Shown: one piece after another, positions 44,472 to 56,053 of the stretch
How the letters are laid out: each line of letters starts with the position of its first letter
How positions within the stretch are numbered: the first letter of the stretch is position 1
NCBI GenBank assembly: GCA_030568195.1
Contig: JAJLTO010000003.1
Coordinates: 1,572,501-1,636,500 of the forward strand
Length of the DNA: 64,000 nucleotides
Direction of reading: 5' to 3'
DNA from: Dipodascopsis uninucleata var. uninucleata
Lineage: Eukaryota; Ascomycota; Lipomycetes; Lipomycetales; Lipomycetaceae
Notes under the pieces: model-generated
The model's database searches: none
What the model was told of the DNA's origin: nothing
What the model saw: only the letters and a program-made list of their open reading frames with translations
Translations under genes and position numbers: made by a program

Positions 44472-46136
44472 TTATGTAAGTCGCTTTGAAGTTGCTGTAG
44501 TTGCTGTGGTTCCTGTGGTCAGACTTTTGTTGCTGACCTTTCTAATACCGCCATTGGACAATTTGCGAGACCTAGTGTCCAGTGAGCCGGAATTTACTCG
44601 CCTCTGTGCTCTGATGGCTCTAGCACTTCCTGGAGATGCGTTGGACCCGCCAGATGCAATAGTAGCTGTCATAGTCGTCGTAGTTGTCATTGTCACAGCG
44701 GAGAAACTCACACTTCGGCGGTTATCAGGTGACCCACCTGTAGATCTTGTCTTGCGAACCATCAAATTGTCTCTCGCGCCGTCGCTCGATCCTTCTCGGG
44801 TCATAACTATATTGTTTTCATCATTATATATCATAACATCTGTGTCCTCGATATGAATGTCTTTGTCTTTATCTTTATCATCAAGTTCATCTAACGTCGT
44901 AGATACCATTCGTGATCGACTCTGCTCAGGAGATTTTCGTGGCTGCCCTGGCGTGGGTGCTGGCAGAGCTGCGTTGTTTTCGACCTCGCCCAGAATATTT
45001 CTAACAGGCGTACGCGGGCTACTGCTTATTCTTGATTTCTCTAGCTGTGCTTTCGATACCAGTGGTCGGTAACCTGCTAAAGATGCCAACGGTGCACCGA
45101 GTCCCATTGTGTACCTCCATTCTCTAAATTCATGCTGATGAATGTATAGCCAGTGCTGCTGAGGTCCAACTACCATGCCAGGTCTCATAAAACGCATATA
45201 AGAGATAACCTCATTTGCTGTGAATCCGTATGCATAAATCAAATATGCTCCTATGAGACAGCCTGTTCGACCAAGTCCGGCCTTACAGTGAACTGCAATC
45301 ATCCCTTGCTGAGCTATAACATCAGCACATGTACCAATGAACTTCTTGACTGTGTCCATCTCGGGACATGTCCCATCGTCAAAAATCATGTCTATGTGAT
45401 TAATTCCGTGGTCTTCAAAAAGGCGCTTGTCATATAGCGGTGAATTTAAACGAACAACAACATTGACATTGTTGTCAACAAAAAAACCCAAAACATTTCG
45501 AATGGCAATTGGTAGCTTACTACTAGGTGAGTCCATTGAAGCAGAGCATTGCGGAGAAGCAAATGCAACGAAATGGGGTGGAATAGTGTTGAAATCACCC
45601 ATTTCTACTCTTTCATACTTTTCATAGTCTTCCAAGTTGAACTCTCGCATGTCTAGCAAGCCTTTATCTTTTGCCTTCCACACACCATATACAACATCTT
45701 GTACACTCAACGTAAAATCTGCAATTGAGTATCCCGCATCCCTGAATGGCATCAAAGGCGGTTCTGTCTGAGCAACAGGTGCTAAAGCCAGGTGGGGGGG
45801 CCAGGACTGGATTAGCACCATGTAGCAGCAAAGTACACAAGCAGCGTTTGCTCTAGCTTTGGGACTTGTCCTGGAGTAGAAGACGACTGATCTACTCTTG
45901 TTCTCATCTTCTGCCAAAATTTCGTGCAATGCAACTGCAAATCTGTAAAGATGACCAATATGTAATGGGCCAAAGTCGTGATGGAAGGCATTGTAAGATA
46001 ATGATTCATCCACGGTGAAGTATACTGCACTTTCAGTATCAGCCGGCGTGTTATCGAACGCTCCGAGATACAATCGATCTTTTAAAAATTCAATCACGGG
46101 TATCCTATGCCGTCGAGGTGACGAATGAGTAGGCAT
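44472..46136 (-). CDS. CDC14: Cell-cycle phosphatase CDC14
   Basis: Single exon, 554 aa. The N-terminal non-catalytic phosphatase-like half begins IEFLKDRLYLGAFDNTPAD and includes YFTVDESLSYNAFHHDFGPL. The dual-specificity catalytic half has VHCKAGLGRTG at about residues 282-292 (Cys284, Arg290), the WPD-loop region around HIDMIFDDGTCPE, and YMRFMRPGMVVGPQQHWLY, a Cdc14 signature. The tail (residues 345-554) is Ser/Thr-rich and basic. Cdc14 (Clp1/Flp1 in fission yeast) removes CDK phosphates for mitotic exit or cytokinesis. Full length for the family. Confidence 0.97.
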   Translation of the reverse strand: MPTHSSPRRHRIPVIEFLKDRLYLGAFDNTPADTESAVYFTVDESLSYNAFHHDFGPLHIGHLYRFAVALHEILAEDENKSRSVVFYSRTSPKARANAACVLCCYMVLIQSWPPHLALAPVAQTEPPLMPFRDAGYSIADFTLSVQDVVYGVWKAKDKGLLDMREFNLEDYEKYERVEMGDFNTIPPHFVAFASPQCSASMDSPSSKLPIAIRNVLGFFVDNNVNVVVRLNSPLYDKRLFEDHGINHIDMIFDDGTCPEMDTVKKFIGTCADVIAQQGMIAVHCKAGLGRTGCLIGAYLIYAYGFTANEVISYMRFMRPGMVVGPQQHWLYIHQHEFREWRYTMGLGAPLASLAGYRPLVSKAQLEKSRISSSPRTPVRNILGEVENNAALPAPTPGQPRKSPEQSRSRMVSTTLDELDDKDKDKDIHIEDTDVMIYNDENNIVMTREGSSDGARDNLMVRKTRSTGGSPDNRRSVSFSAVTMTTTTTMTATIASGGSNASPGSARAIRAQRRVNSGSLDTRSRKLSNGGIRKVSNKSLTTGTTATTATSKRLT

Positions 46137-47501
46137 TGTTGTTGACTGATATTATTGTACAAACTCTGACCAGCGACAGAAACAAAGTCAGCAAATATAG
46201 CTGACTAGTATTGTATTAAGCAAAGGGTAAAGAGAGAAAATGTCAGTCTCCAAACTGATCAAAATTAATTCTGTAGACCAACGATAGTAACAACAACAAT
46301 AAAGACCGGCTGCAGCAAACACTTTGTGTAAATAAGTTAATAAAGCGATGTATTCTCTGCTGCAATCTCGCAAGTAGATTTGATTGTAAACCGGCCCTTC
46401 TCGCCTGATTTTGTCTGTGAGTGTTCTCCAGGATCTAATTGTCGGCTCTCTCTGTTTTGCTATGTACTATTCTAAAGTCCTCCGAAAATAAACAAAATAA
46501 CTTGAATAATACAAAGCACCTGTCCACCGTAATATCTCTTGTCTAGCTCTCGTCTGATATTAATCAACCAAAGTTTGATACACTTCGTCCTTTTCTTTCG
46601 TCAAATGAATAGCAGACAAGTAAACGATAGAAACAAAGCTATCAACATAAACAGCAATTAACTGCAGCAGGCAACAATGATAGTATTATAGCTACAAAAA
46701 TATGAATGTAAGAAATGTTGTACTGCATATATAAGAATACAAAAATCATATTACAAGTTGTTGCTTGTTTATCATTTAGGTCGGACTTGTTTATCTTTTT
46801 CCTAATTCTGCAAACTGAAGACAATGTGTACCCTAAACTTGCATCATTATTACATTACCACGACAACTGGCTATCCCCTGCATAAATGCAGTGCTTGCTT
46901 CGAATTTGAGCAATGATCGGAAAGCTTAAGGAACACACTTCCATGTCTAACGTTTGTTGATGAGGGTCAAGTTATATGGACGTAATATTATTATATTTAT
47001 TATTGTTACTTTATTATTTTCACTGTGATATCACTTTCATTTTCATTGAGCCATTTACTTTCTCGCTTGTCTTATAGTCTCATATAATTAATATTACAGT
47101 CCATATATTGGTGACCCGTAAAAGGGATCACTAAATGTAGTCATGTGTCAAAGGACGACGTCTCCCGTATTTTATGTAGTTCAAGATTCCTTTCGTACAT
47201 CTCACCTTGCGACAGTCGTAAATAAACAGGGATTTGATCTCTGATTTAGAAGGCTCCTCAAATAGATATCTAGACTATTTAACGTTTACAAATATTTAGA
47301 CGCTGAAGTCATCATAGCTTTCACGATCATAACTCTGTTAGCACAAATCCACAAGAATTGGTATCAACAAGTGAAGCAAGCACTGTGACAACAGTAAAGA
47401 ATTATCAACAACGTGATATCATTTCGAGATATCCCAGTATTAGTGGAATTAAGAGCATTAGAAGCCAGTACTCCAGGTATATCATTCCTCGAAGTATAAA
47501 C
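46137..47501. other. Intergenic region, divergent promoters
   Basis: About 1.4 kb between the CDC14 ATG (-) and the ATG of the Ser-rich orphan gene (+). The frame of the orphan gene is open back to 47358 without an ATG, so a 5' exon may lie here. No other gene recognised. Confidence 0.45.
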
Positions 47502-49618
47502 ATGGAAGTAAGCTCACAGGTTCAGACTTTAATTGAATTATACGAGCGTATGACAGCTCTATTTCATGAAGCAGGCGTAATATTCGACTTTGAGCTTGTT
47601 GATCCAAAAGAAATTCAGTCTGCGGAGACACTCGATGATATTGTTATAGGAAGCTCCATTAATAGCTTCGACGATTATGCCAGAAAGGATATGAGATTCA
47701 ATTCGATGCCCTCACTCAACTTCTCCCGAAAGTCTGGTGGAGTTGGATCAAGAGCTAGTAATTCAAGTATGCATTTCCATAAATAGGGACGAAGGATATC
47801 TGCAATATAGTAAAAATAGGATGAATAGAACTATTGTTGTTATATTGAAAGTTAATAGTTGCAGTAGGATATTGCCAAGTAGTTTCTTTAGTAAGGCATG
47901 ATTGGATACTGCATGGTATAATTGAATGTAAATATGGTTGGTTAAAAAGAGTATGCTAACACCGATTCTCTGTTTTCTTTTTCTTTTTCTTGCTTTCTTT
48001 TGAAATTTTAGGATTACCTATAGCTGTTCTATATGCTGATGTACCTCATTCTGCTACCACAACGACACTGGATCTGAATTCATCAGTAAAGAACAATATG
48101 TTCAATGACCTTTCTTTCAGCCGAGACGACGAGCCATCATCTTCGTCCTATCACGTTAATCAAACCACCTATACGGACATCGATGTGCATTCTAAGATTT
48201 CTGATGCTATATTTCACGAAGCCGTGAGCCAAGTGGCGGATATCACTCGTCTTTTACCTCCATCTCATCCCGCTAGTTTCGAGCCAAAGTCAGAAAACTA
48301 CATTCAAGCTAATGACAGTAGCAGTGCCAGTCAATCATATCTCCTGGCTCCCAACTTGGACATAGAGCTACAGAATATACCTGGAATAAACGCCGACTCT
48401 ATATTTGAGTATGTTCTAGGGAGCTCTGATATAGAATGCGCTAGCGATATAAATAAAAATCAGCAACAGCGCACGATAAGTCACGTTGGATGTAACGAGT
48501 CGCAAGATCGCAGCGCAAGATCAAACGAAAACACAATACTATCTGGTACTAGCCCTACCAAAGGCATCTATTCATCTTTATCTTTATCGTTTATTCACCC
48601 GTACTATAAGTCTAACAAAGAGCCACTAGATATGAGAGACCATCTTTGCATAAAGACTGTCAAGCAAAGACCGTTGAAGGTGAAGCGTCAATCAAACTCA
48701 AACTTCTCACCCCTCACAAAGCCAAGTGAGAATGGGCAGCGCCATCTTTTCTGGGAAAAAGCGCCGCAAATAGACCTGTACGATTCTCAAAAAAGGCGAG
48801 TGAGCTATAGCTGGCTGCATCCACTCATAGATCAGGACATGAAACTGGGAACCAAAATGGTGGTTGGTGAACTTCAGCAGAAGTCGAACAAAGGACCGGA
48901 AACAAATAAGTTATACAAAGATGTCCATCTTCTAGGAAGCCCATCATTTTCACCTGTTTGCGCATTCAAAAATAGGGAACCTAATACTGAACTATATGAT
49001 AATCAAGACATTAAAAGCAGATATACAATACCCCTATCGTTCAACTCATTTCTTCGACCTACAGCAAGTCCAAGATACCATTTCACACCTACGTCACAGA
49101 CAGAAAGTGATGACATCTTTTCAACGCGTCATAGACGTCATCTTTCGCTGATGTCTCCTAAGAGTAATCGCGTTGAGTACGGACCTACTCGTAATGGAAC
49201 GCTAAGGTCTCTCAAATACGTGATTTCAAACTTACGTTCAGCATCCCCACCACCCGATCCATTCAATGGTCATAGCAGCACACCGAATCTATTCATCGAG
49301 CCAAAAGGTACTCTCAAGAGAATCAAGACTCGTAGCATTAAGCTATTCGTCACGAACAAGCCATCGCGAAAAAGGTTAGTTCGAAAACAACGGGCAGGCC
49401 ATAGATCACGCTCAGCTCCAATCACTCCGCAATCCAAGGTTACTGCCTTTGGCTCTCCTATGAACCGCAGGAACCGGCAATCAAAACAGTCACTCAAAAC
49501 TGCGGATCAAACAACTAAGCTATCCGGGAACTCAAGTCAGAGTCCATTGCGGGCGATTCTTCGCAAGCTGAATTTTAAGCGCAATTCTAAGGCCAGTAGG
49601 ATCTCACTTGTAAGCTGA
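47502..49618 (+). CDS. Unrecognised Ser-rich basic protein, two exons
   Basis: Proposed exons 47502-47766 and 48012-49618 (1872 nt, 623 aa), joined by a 245-nt intron with a GCTAAC branch site and a long pyrimidine tract. I do not recognise the family. The first exon has a short acidic helical region (SSQVQTLIELYERMTALFHE) and FDFELVDPKEIQSAETLDD. The second exon is low-complexity, rich in Ser, Asn and Pro, with a strongly basic C terminus (RIKTRSIKLF, KPSRKRLVRKQR, ILRKLNFKRNSK). Scattered SP/TP motifs (SPTKG, SPPPDP, ITPQSK) would suit CDK or MAPK control. No membrane segment. Its start is unsure; an upstream exon is possible. Confidence 0.6.
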
Positions 49619-50676
49619 AGTCTCATCTCATATCTTTTTTATGTTATCGTCATCATTATCATTATCGGTCTTCTTCCATCTGCTGAAAGCAGAATTTAAA
49701 TCGGTTGTCTCAATTCTGCTTCATAACTGCATTTACTCGATTGCCTAAAGATTGACTAGAGATCGGGCACGTTGTTTCATAATTTCCAAAAACTGTTTTT
49801 CAAGAGATGCAAGAACAACATAATAATATGCTCCTATATCTTTTCCAGTCTATATCTTTTCAGCATCCATAATGTCTTGCGGAGAGGCGAATCCTAGGCC
49901 AAATATTACTATCGTTTGCTCTATTCTATAGATATTCATAGAAAGAAGCATTTTCCTTTGATCTGAAAATTGTTTCTTTTGATTGTTTTACATTCCATTC
50001 TAATCTTACTTCTGCCTATGGATGTTTTAATATCATGGTATCTTTCCCTAGTTTAACTTCCTAGGTTATCTTCGTACACCCTAGCATGATACAGAACTCT
50101 ATGTCTCGCCCTATATTATTTATTATCATTATTGAGACTAATAGTACAGACTCTGTGATCGTTGCTATTTTTTTATAGCTTGTCTATGATTTCCAGACAT
50201 TTGGGTCTGCTAAAATCTGTTCCAGTTATATTTCGTTTTTTTTTTTCAATCGTCCTTACTCTTTCTTTGCACAATTAATTTATTCTCTCCCTCTAACTCT
50301 GCGTCTGAAAATGGCTACTGAAGCTTCTTGGTTCCTCTACTTACTATAAATTATATCTGACGAGATATCGAAACAGGCAAATACATATATCAGTTCCTGA
50401 TTCTAGAGCTGTCAAAAAAGCACGTGATATTCTATTACTGCATAAATATGACCGATATTAGACGCATAATTAACCCTGATAATATGGGTATGGGTATTTA
50501 TTTTATCTAGACGGACCAATCAAAGCGCCATTTCGGAACTGAGAGGTGTCGAATTTTGCTTGCTTTATGAATGTTCTTAAAAGGTCAATAGGAATCTGTA
50601 TACCCGAGCGGTTTGTATCAGGAATTGACTTGAATCCACAGACTTTTCTTCGTCAATAACTTAAGAAATTATCAAC
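49619..50676. other. Intergenic region upstream of ATP16
   Basis: About 1.06 kb of pyrimidine-rich sequence between two plus-strand genes. Contains a CACGTG at about 50420 and a CCAAT near 50516. No ORF of note. Confidence 0.5.
50516..50520 (+). promoter_or_regulatory. CCAAT box upstream of ATP16
   Basis: ACCAATCA context, 157 bases before the ATP16 ATG. HAP2/3/5-type factors bind CCAAT in front of many respiratory genes; involvement here is inference. Confidence 0.35.
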
Positions 50677-51802
50677 ATGAGTGCTCTGAGAGCTGCCACC
50701 CGATCAGTCCTTCGTTCGCGACCAACTGCAGTCTTCGGTTTGAGAGGATCTGTCCGTGGATACGCTGAAGTTCCGAGTGACAAGATTCGATTGAGCTTTA
50801 CTTTACCTCACCAAGTATGCATAACTGGAATTAAATTCATGTCAAGGGATATGTTGTTAAAATGATGATGTTAACGTAAATGACTTCTTAATAGGCTCTT
50901 TACAAGGATGTTGACGTGTATGTGGAAAGTTATTAATTCTGAAAAATTTTCTGGTTCCGTTAAATGAAGATGATATTTCGCAGCAAGAACTCAGTAGCCG
51001 TTTGAATGTGCTTCCTCTCAAGATGAATCAATATACTGTTGTGGGAATGAAAATAGATGGAGATCTATCATACGAAGTAGTTGTTTGAATTGGCTATGGA
51101 GGTTAAGGCTGGTGGAATGAAGGGAGGGGTGCATATCAGACAAGATCATCGAGATTTCTACGCCATGAACAAGCGGTGAATAGCAGCTAAATTCAAAGAA
51201 GACGATTCAAAGAGGATTCTGAGAATCTATACTCCGTAATTGCTATGAATATTACTATTGACGGGATGACAGTGTTAGTAGATTTAGCGTGAAGTAAGAT
51301 TGACTAACATTGTTTGATAATAGTGTACAGGTCAACCTTCCTGCGACTACCGGAGAGCTCGGTGTCTTAGCTGCCCACGTTCCAACCGTTGAGGAGTTGA
51401 AGGCTGGTGTTGTTGATATTGTTGAGGAGAGTGGTGCTACTAAGCAGTACTTCAGTAAGTTATGAATACATCACAGCGGCATCTGTGTAACTTAGTATCT
51501 GACTATAAATCTATAATTTAGTCTCTGGAGGCTTCGCCGTTGTACAGCCAGGTTCATTGTTGAGTATTAACGCAGTTGAGGCGTATCCTATTGAGGACTT
51601 CAGTGCTGATGTAAGTCATTTATCTTTAACATCTAAATTTTCATGGTGTTCTTTGATTTGCTGATTGTTTTACATACTACAGCTTGTCCGTTCTCAGCTT
51701 GCTGAGGCCCAGAAGAACTCTACTAGCGGTAGCGAAATTGATCAAGTCGAGGCTAAGATTGAGCTTGAAGTTTTGGAGGCTTTGTCTGCTGTTGCTAAGT
51801 AA
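50677..51802 (+). CDS. ATP16: Mitochondrial ATP synthase delta subunit
   Basis: Five exons: 50677-50814, 50895-50917, 51324-51454, 51522-51610, 51683-51802; 501 nt, in frame, 166 aa. The second exon is only 23 nt. The N terminus (MSALRAATRSVLRSRPTAV) is an Arg-rich presequence. The mature part has IRLSFTLPHQALYKDVDV, VQVNLPATTGELGVLAAHVPT, and ISGGFAVVQPGSLLSINAVEA, the delta/epsilon beta-sandwich, then a C-terminal helical pair (RSQLAEAQKNS). This is the central-stalk subunit (bacterial epsilon homologue) coupling the c-ring to gamma. Intron 2 is 406 nt, much longer than most here. Length is close to yeast Atp16 (160 aa). Confidence 0.95.
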
Positions 51803-52005
51803 AGTGACTTAGGTGCTGATTGTAGATTTTATCATATAATGGATATTTAATAAAAGATCTCTTCCTTGACTTGTAAAGAAGGATAAATTATTTGAGCGAG
51901 AAGCAGTGTTTTGTATTTTCAACTGTCTTATTGCTTTATTTCTTATTTTATTCTTATAATTTACAACATTATGATTATTATTATTTATACTATTGCAAAT
52001 TTCAG

Positions 52006-52824
52006 CTACTTCCGACTACGTCCGATATTTTCACCATCTTTCCATCCCATTCCTCTTAGTAAAGCATATCCAAACTCTTCAACGGGAACTGCTTCATAAG
52101 CTTCAAGAGATGGTTCTTCGGGTCTTTCGGCGATATCAAGTCTGTATGCTTCCTCTTCTGTTAATTGGCGTACTGCTGTAGATGACGTTGAAGCTGGCCT
52201 TAGAATCAAATTGGACTTCTGCCGTCTATCTTCATCCATGTCTGAAATTATCTTATTGATCGCCTGTTCTTCTTGCGATTGGTTTTTGAATTGTTGTGAA
52301 GTAGTACTTAAGTCTTCAGAGTGATCGTCTACTACCATATCCACAGCTGTTTGGCTTTCATCACTTTCTGATTTTATCTTCTTCGCTGCTGCAAGCGTTA
52401 ACCCAAACTTTCTGTTATTTTTTGAGTCTGATCCAGATGCTAACTCAAATTGCTGAGTTCCACTCTGAGACTGTGGTTTATAAATTCTTCCTCTCTTTTT
52501 GAGTGTCTCCTCTATCCAGTTTCGATTCTTTACCGCTTCAATCACCAGCTTCTCTTTCGTCTTAAGTTCGTTGACTGGAATAGCACCACCGCCTGAGAGG
52601 TCAAATCCCGTGATCATATCTGTTGGCGAAGGCGATCGCCGCCGTTTGTGAGCTAAATGTCCATTTCTAGATTTCGAACCAGCTGGTGTACTTTGGTTTT
52701 GTCGACCGATTGCAGGTTTATTCTTTGATGTAAAGCGTGATTCCACTGATTTATTTGACGCGCCGAACGAGAATGAAATTGTTTGCTTCTTTGGCTCTTC
52801 ATTTATCTTTTTACTATCCTGCAT
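52006..52824 (-). CDS. SPP2: Pre-mRNA splicing factor SPP2 (G-patch)
   Basis: Single exon, 272 aa. N terminus ISFSFG is typical of the Spp2/GPKOW group, followed by basic NLS-like HKRRRSPSP and ITGFDLSGGGAI. The C-terminal block AYEAVPVEEFGYALLRGMGW is the diagnostic G-patch of this family. Spp2 activates the DEAH helicase Prp2 in the B-act spliceosome. Size is a little above yeast Spp2 (185 aa) and near that of fission yeast. Convergent with ATP16, about 200 bases between stops. Confidence 0.92.
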   Translation of the reverse strand: MQDSKKINEEPKKQTISFSFGASNKSVESRFTSKNKPAIGRQNQSTPAGSKSRNGHLAHKRRRSPSPTDMITGFDLSGGGAIPVNELKTKEKLVIEAVKNRNWIEETLKKRGRIYKPQSQSGTQQFELASGSDSKNNRKFGLTLAAAKKIKSESDESQTAVDMVVDDHSEDLSTTSQQFKNQSQEEQAINKIISDMDEDRRQKSNLILRPASTSSTAVRQLTEEEAYRLDIAERPEEPSLEAYEAVPVEEFGYALLRGMGWKDGENIGRSRK

Positions 52825-53244
52825 CCTTTTGTTATGCTTTGAATATCACGAAAAGTGGCCGCTCTTGTCCGTCTAGACGGTTCACGTCAACTTATCGTAA
52901 AATAAAATATTGATGCTTTGGTATTGTGCATCTATTTTGTAACAGGCTCTTAAACGAGCAGCTGCTCTTGTATATATCTATGAGTATCTATGTATTATAC
53001 TCTTCACTTTTATGGATCTCTCTTGATCTCTAACTGATCACTCTAGAATGATAATTTGTTGTCGCTATGTGGCAATAAGAATGAATATTGAGAGCAGACA
53101 GAAAAAATTCAGCGCCGCACGGGTGAAATAAAAATCGCGAGAACTACATTTTAGGATTTTTTTTCACTATGGTATATTATCGGGTCGAGTAACTGTTATT
53201 GTATTCATCGATTATACTTTTTGACTACGAAATCAAATAGCAAG
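52825..53244. promoter_or_regulatory. Divergent promoter, SPP2 / bL35m
   Basis: About 420 bases between divergent ATGs. No element assigned. The bL35m frame opens at 53221 with non-ATG codons; the first ATG is 53245. Confidence 0.45.
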
Positions 53245-53650
53245 ATGCTATTCCTGTCTTCATTTGTACGACTGAAGGCTGCTGGCATTAATAGCTTAGC
53301 ATTGTTTAATCAAGCTCCCTCAGTTATCAGTATGTTCGTTAGAGAGAAGTCAACATACAAGATGAAGACGCACAAAGCAGCAGCAGCTCGTTGGATAAAA
53401 AGAGGTTCTGGCGGGTTCAAGCATGTAAGTTTACATCAAATCTTATAGATTTGTATTTTCTATCTTGTATTATATCACTGAAGATACTGATGAGTATTTC
53501 TAGGGACCTGTTGGTGTTAACCACGGTAATACTGGATGGTCGGCATCGGGGCGATCCCGTTATCATCGAGGCGGTTTTGCCAAAGGACCTGGAGAGGGCA
53601 ATCATGTCAAGAGATTGAAGAGACTGCTACCATACGCTGGTTACAAATGA
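53245..53650 (+). CDS. Mitochondrial ribosomal protein bL35m
   Basis: Two exons, 53245-53424 and 53504-53650 (327 nt, 108 aa). N-terminal presequence-like MLFLSSFVRLKAAG. The L35 core is clear: KMKTHKAAAARWIKRGSGGF joined to KHGPVGVNHGNTGWSASGRS, ending HVKRLKRLLPYAGYK. bL35 binds 23S-type rRNA in the large mitoribosomal subunit. The intron falls just after the KH of the core motif. Identification by the K-T-H-K-A-A-A-x-R motif and size. Confidence 0.9.
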
Positions 53651-53850
53651 ATGTATAAACATATTACGCGTTCGATTGTGGGCGAGACATATAATATGAG
53701 TCTCACATATTATGTACATAGACACAAAATATTTGGATTTCTTTATTAGGATAAATCTTTATATAAATACAAACGATTAAAACACAAAAAAACTGAATTA
53801 ACAATGTCATAAGATGATTGATACTTTTCTCACTGCTTTTGCTGTGATAG

Positions 53851-55731
53851 TCATGAAATACAGTCTCCCCAGAATTCAGAGTTTTTTGATAGCTGAAAAA
53901 TTGATTTTGCAGACTTCTTTGAAAGATACAAGTCTTGGATAAGCTTTAAACGCTTTTGTAGCATCTCGGATTGGTCTTTGATGTCGTTTTGCAAATCCTC
54001 TCCATGCGGTTTCATACTTTCTTCATTGATGTCATGAGAAGTCCGTTTATCGGCGGACATATCGTTCCCCTTGAAGAGACTGATTAATTCCTCTGCATGA
54101 CTTCTAACGGATTTTGTAATATGTTTACCAGTAACAGCAAGAAGCGCCGAGATTGTTATGGGTTGATTTTTTGCGAGAGATACAAGAAGTCTATTCGAAA
54201 TAATGTAGCCAACCCCTTCATCTTCAGTCATAGCAAGGTTCTCACGCCAATCGCATAATTTCCTTAAAGCTTCGACCTGGTTTGGATCTACTATGGAAAA
54301 CTTATCCGCTAACTTTTGCCAACGTTGCTCTCCTCTTACCGAAGTCTTCTCATATCGCTGCCTCGCTTCATTTCTGGAACTTTTCAGTACCTGATTTAAC
54401 TTGTCACCGCCTTCTGAGACCAATTTATTTCGCAATTTATCGAAGATCGAGAGGAGGAAATGTGTATCACAACGAGCATACATTAGCATATCTTCAGAAA
54501 GTGGACGAATACGCCAATCTGCAAGCTGGTACTTCTTCGAAGCTTTAAACGAGCACAGTATATCTAGAAGATATGATAGACTCTTGCCTTCAAAATTAAG
54601 TACACGTGCGGCATGATATGTATCAAAAAGTCCCACGATATATAGGCCAAAGTCTCTCTGAAGCCAAATTATGTCAAAAGTCGAACCGTGGAAGACCTTA
54701 ATAATATTGGGATTAGTAAAAACTTCGTTAAGTGCCTGTAACTCGTCTCGAAGCTGTAACGTGTCCACTACATAATCTTGCGTTCGTGTACTTATTTGCA
54801 TCAGACATACGAAGCCAATATATGATCTATGATCATGATGTTCTAAATCAACAGCTATTTCTGACGAATCTCTTAGATCTGACAGCATGCTGCTAAAATC
54901 TTCCTTTGTTTCTATCCATTTTGCAGTACTACTCTCGAGCGGTGGAGGTTCAATGACTTCGCCCAACCGCATTATTGAAGGAGGATATGGCGCATTTTCG
55001 ATTTCGTACGTATAGGGATTCTGATATGACGGCATCTCACCGTCATCCTTGTAAACCAGCTGCAGCGATTGCTCCAGGGGGATCATAGAGTTCGGTTTCG
55101 AGGTCAAGAGTGGTTTGAAAGGTGTCCGATCAAAATTATTAGGTACAGTTTTGAACTTGAGCTGCGGTTTCTCGATGTCAGCCCTGTAGAGGTTACTTTC
55201 GAGCTTTTCTCTCTTTCGCTTTGTACTCTTAATATTATTAGTAGATTATCAGCATTTCAACTTTGTCCAAAATATAAAACAATTAAGATCTTACAGTTCC
55301 ATCAATACCGTCCTTGCTCTTCTCTACTTCAATCTTTCGACCTGAAAAAATATCGAGGAAAGTATCCTATTTCGCCCTTAGTTAATAGTCAACATTCTAG
55401 CATGAGCTAATAAATCTTGTCATACCACTTTCTCAAATAAATAATCATTTATCTCAGCGATCTGCCTCCACTCTCCTACCAAATCGGATGGTTTTTCTAC
55501 TCGAAGATTGATTTGTTCTGGCCGTGCTGCATCGAGTAAGGACGATGTGAGATCGAGAAGCTTTTGGGAACACTGCTGAATCGCATTTATATTTGACGGA
55601 TCTATTGTCTGAAAGTATTCAAGATCTTGAGCCGAGAGCTGAGTAGCGGCATGTGTAGTGCCCAATACTGATTGAAAAATACTTGCATTGATCTCATCTA
55701 TACTTGAGGGCTTCGACAGTTCAGAAGCCAT
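53851..55731 (-). CDS. RRP6: Nuclear exosome 3'-5' exonuclease RRP6
   Basis: Three exons: 55426-55731, 55295-55366, 53851-55227; 1755 nt, in frame, 584 aa. The N-terminal PMC2NT domain (exon 1, contact with Rrp47/C1D) precedes KFKTVPNNFDRTPFKPLL, typical of Rrp6. DEDD-Y exonuclease residues: IAVDLEHHD (D, E), VFHGSTFDIIWLQRD (D), and MYARCDTHFLL (Y, D). An HRDC domain follows (VEALRKLCDWRENLAM...). Rrp6 trims rRNA and snoRNA precursors and degrades faulty RNAs with the nuclear exosome. It is shorter than yeast Rrp6 (733 aa): the C-terminal tail after HRDC is only about 80 residues, so the lasso/exosome-binding part may be reduced. The last intron ends in AAG. Confidence 0.95.
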
Positions 55732-56053
55732 CTCGGTAATCACTTCTGCCCGCTGCGTTTAAATTTTTCTATTAACAAGCGAACGTCACTAAGGATTAAT
55801 ACTATCACTTCAAGATATTAGAGCTTCATTCAGCTGAAGAAAACTTCGAACCTGTGAAATATACTGTCCTTCGCAGAGGAACGTGCAAAAATAAGGACTA
55901 AATCAAAATTTTTTGTATTTGATATATTGAAGTTTTCGCTAAATCCCAGTTCTTCACTAATTTTTTCAACCTTTACACCACAAATATATTTAAATCTGCT
56001 TTAATCGAACAGATTAGACTATTGCAATATTTGATTTTAATTGGATTAGTTTA
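55732..56053. promoter_or_regulatory. Divergent promoter, RRP6 / MDM35
   Basis: About 320 AT-rich bases between two divergent start codons. Nothing specific recognised. Confidence 0.45.

Noticed and set aside
44506-45072. Plus-strand ORFs opposite the CDC14 tail
   Set aside because: Shadows of the low-complexity Ser/Thr-rich C terminus of CDC14.
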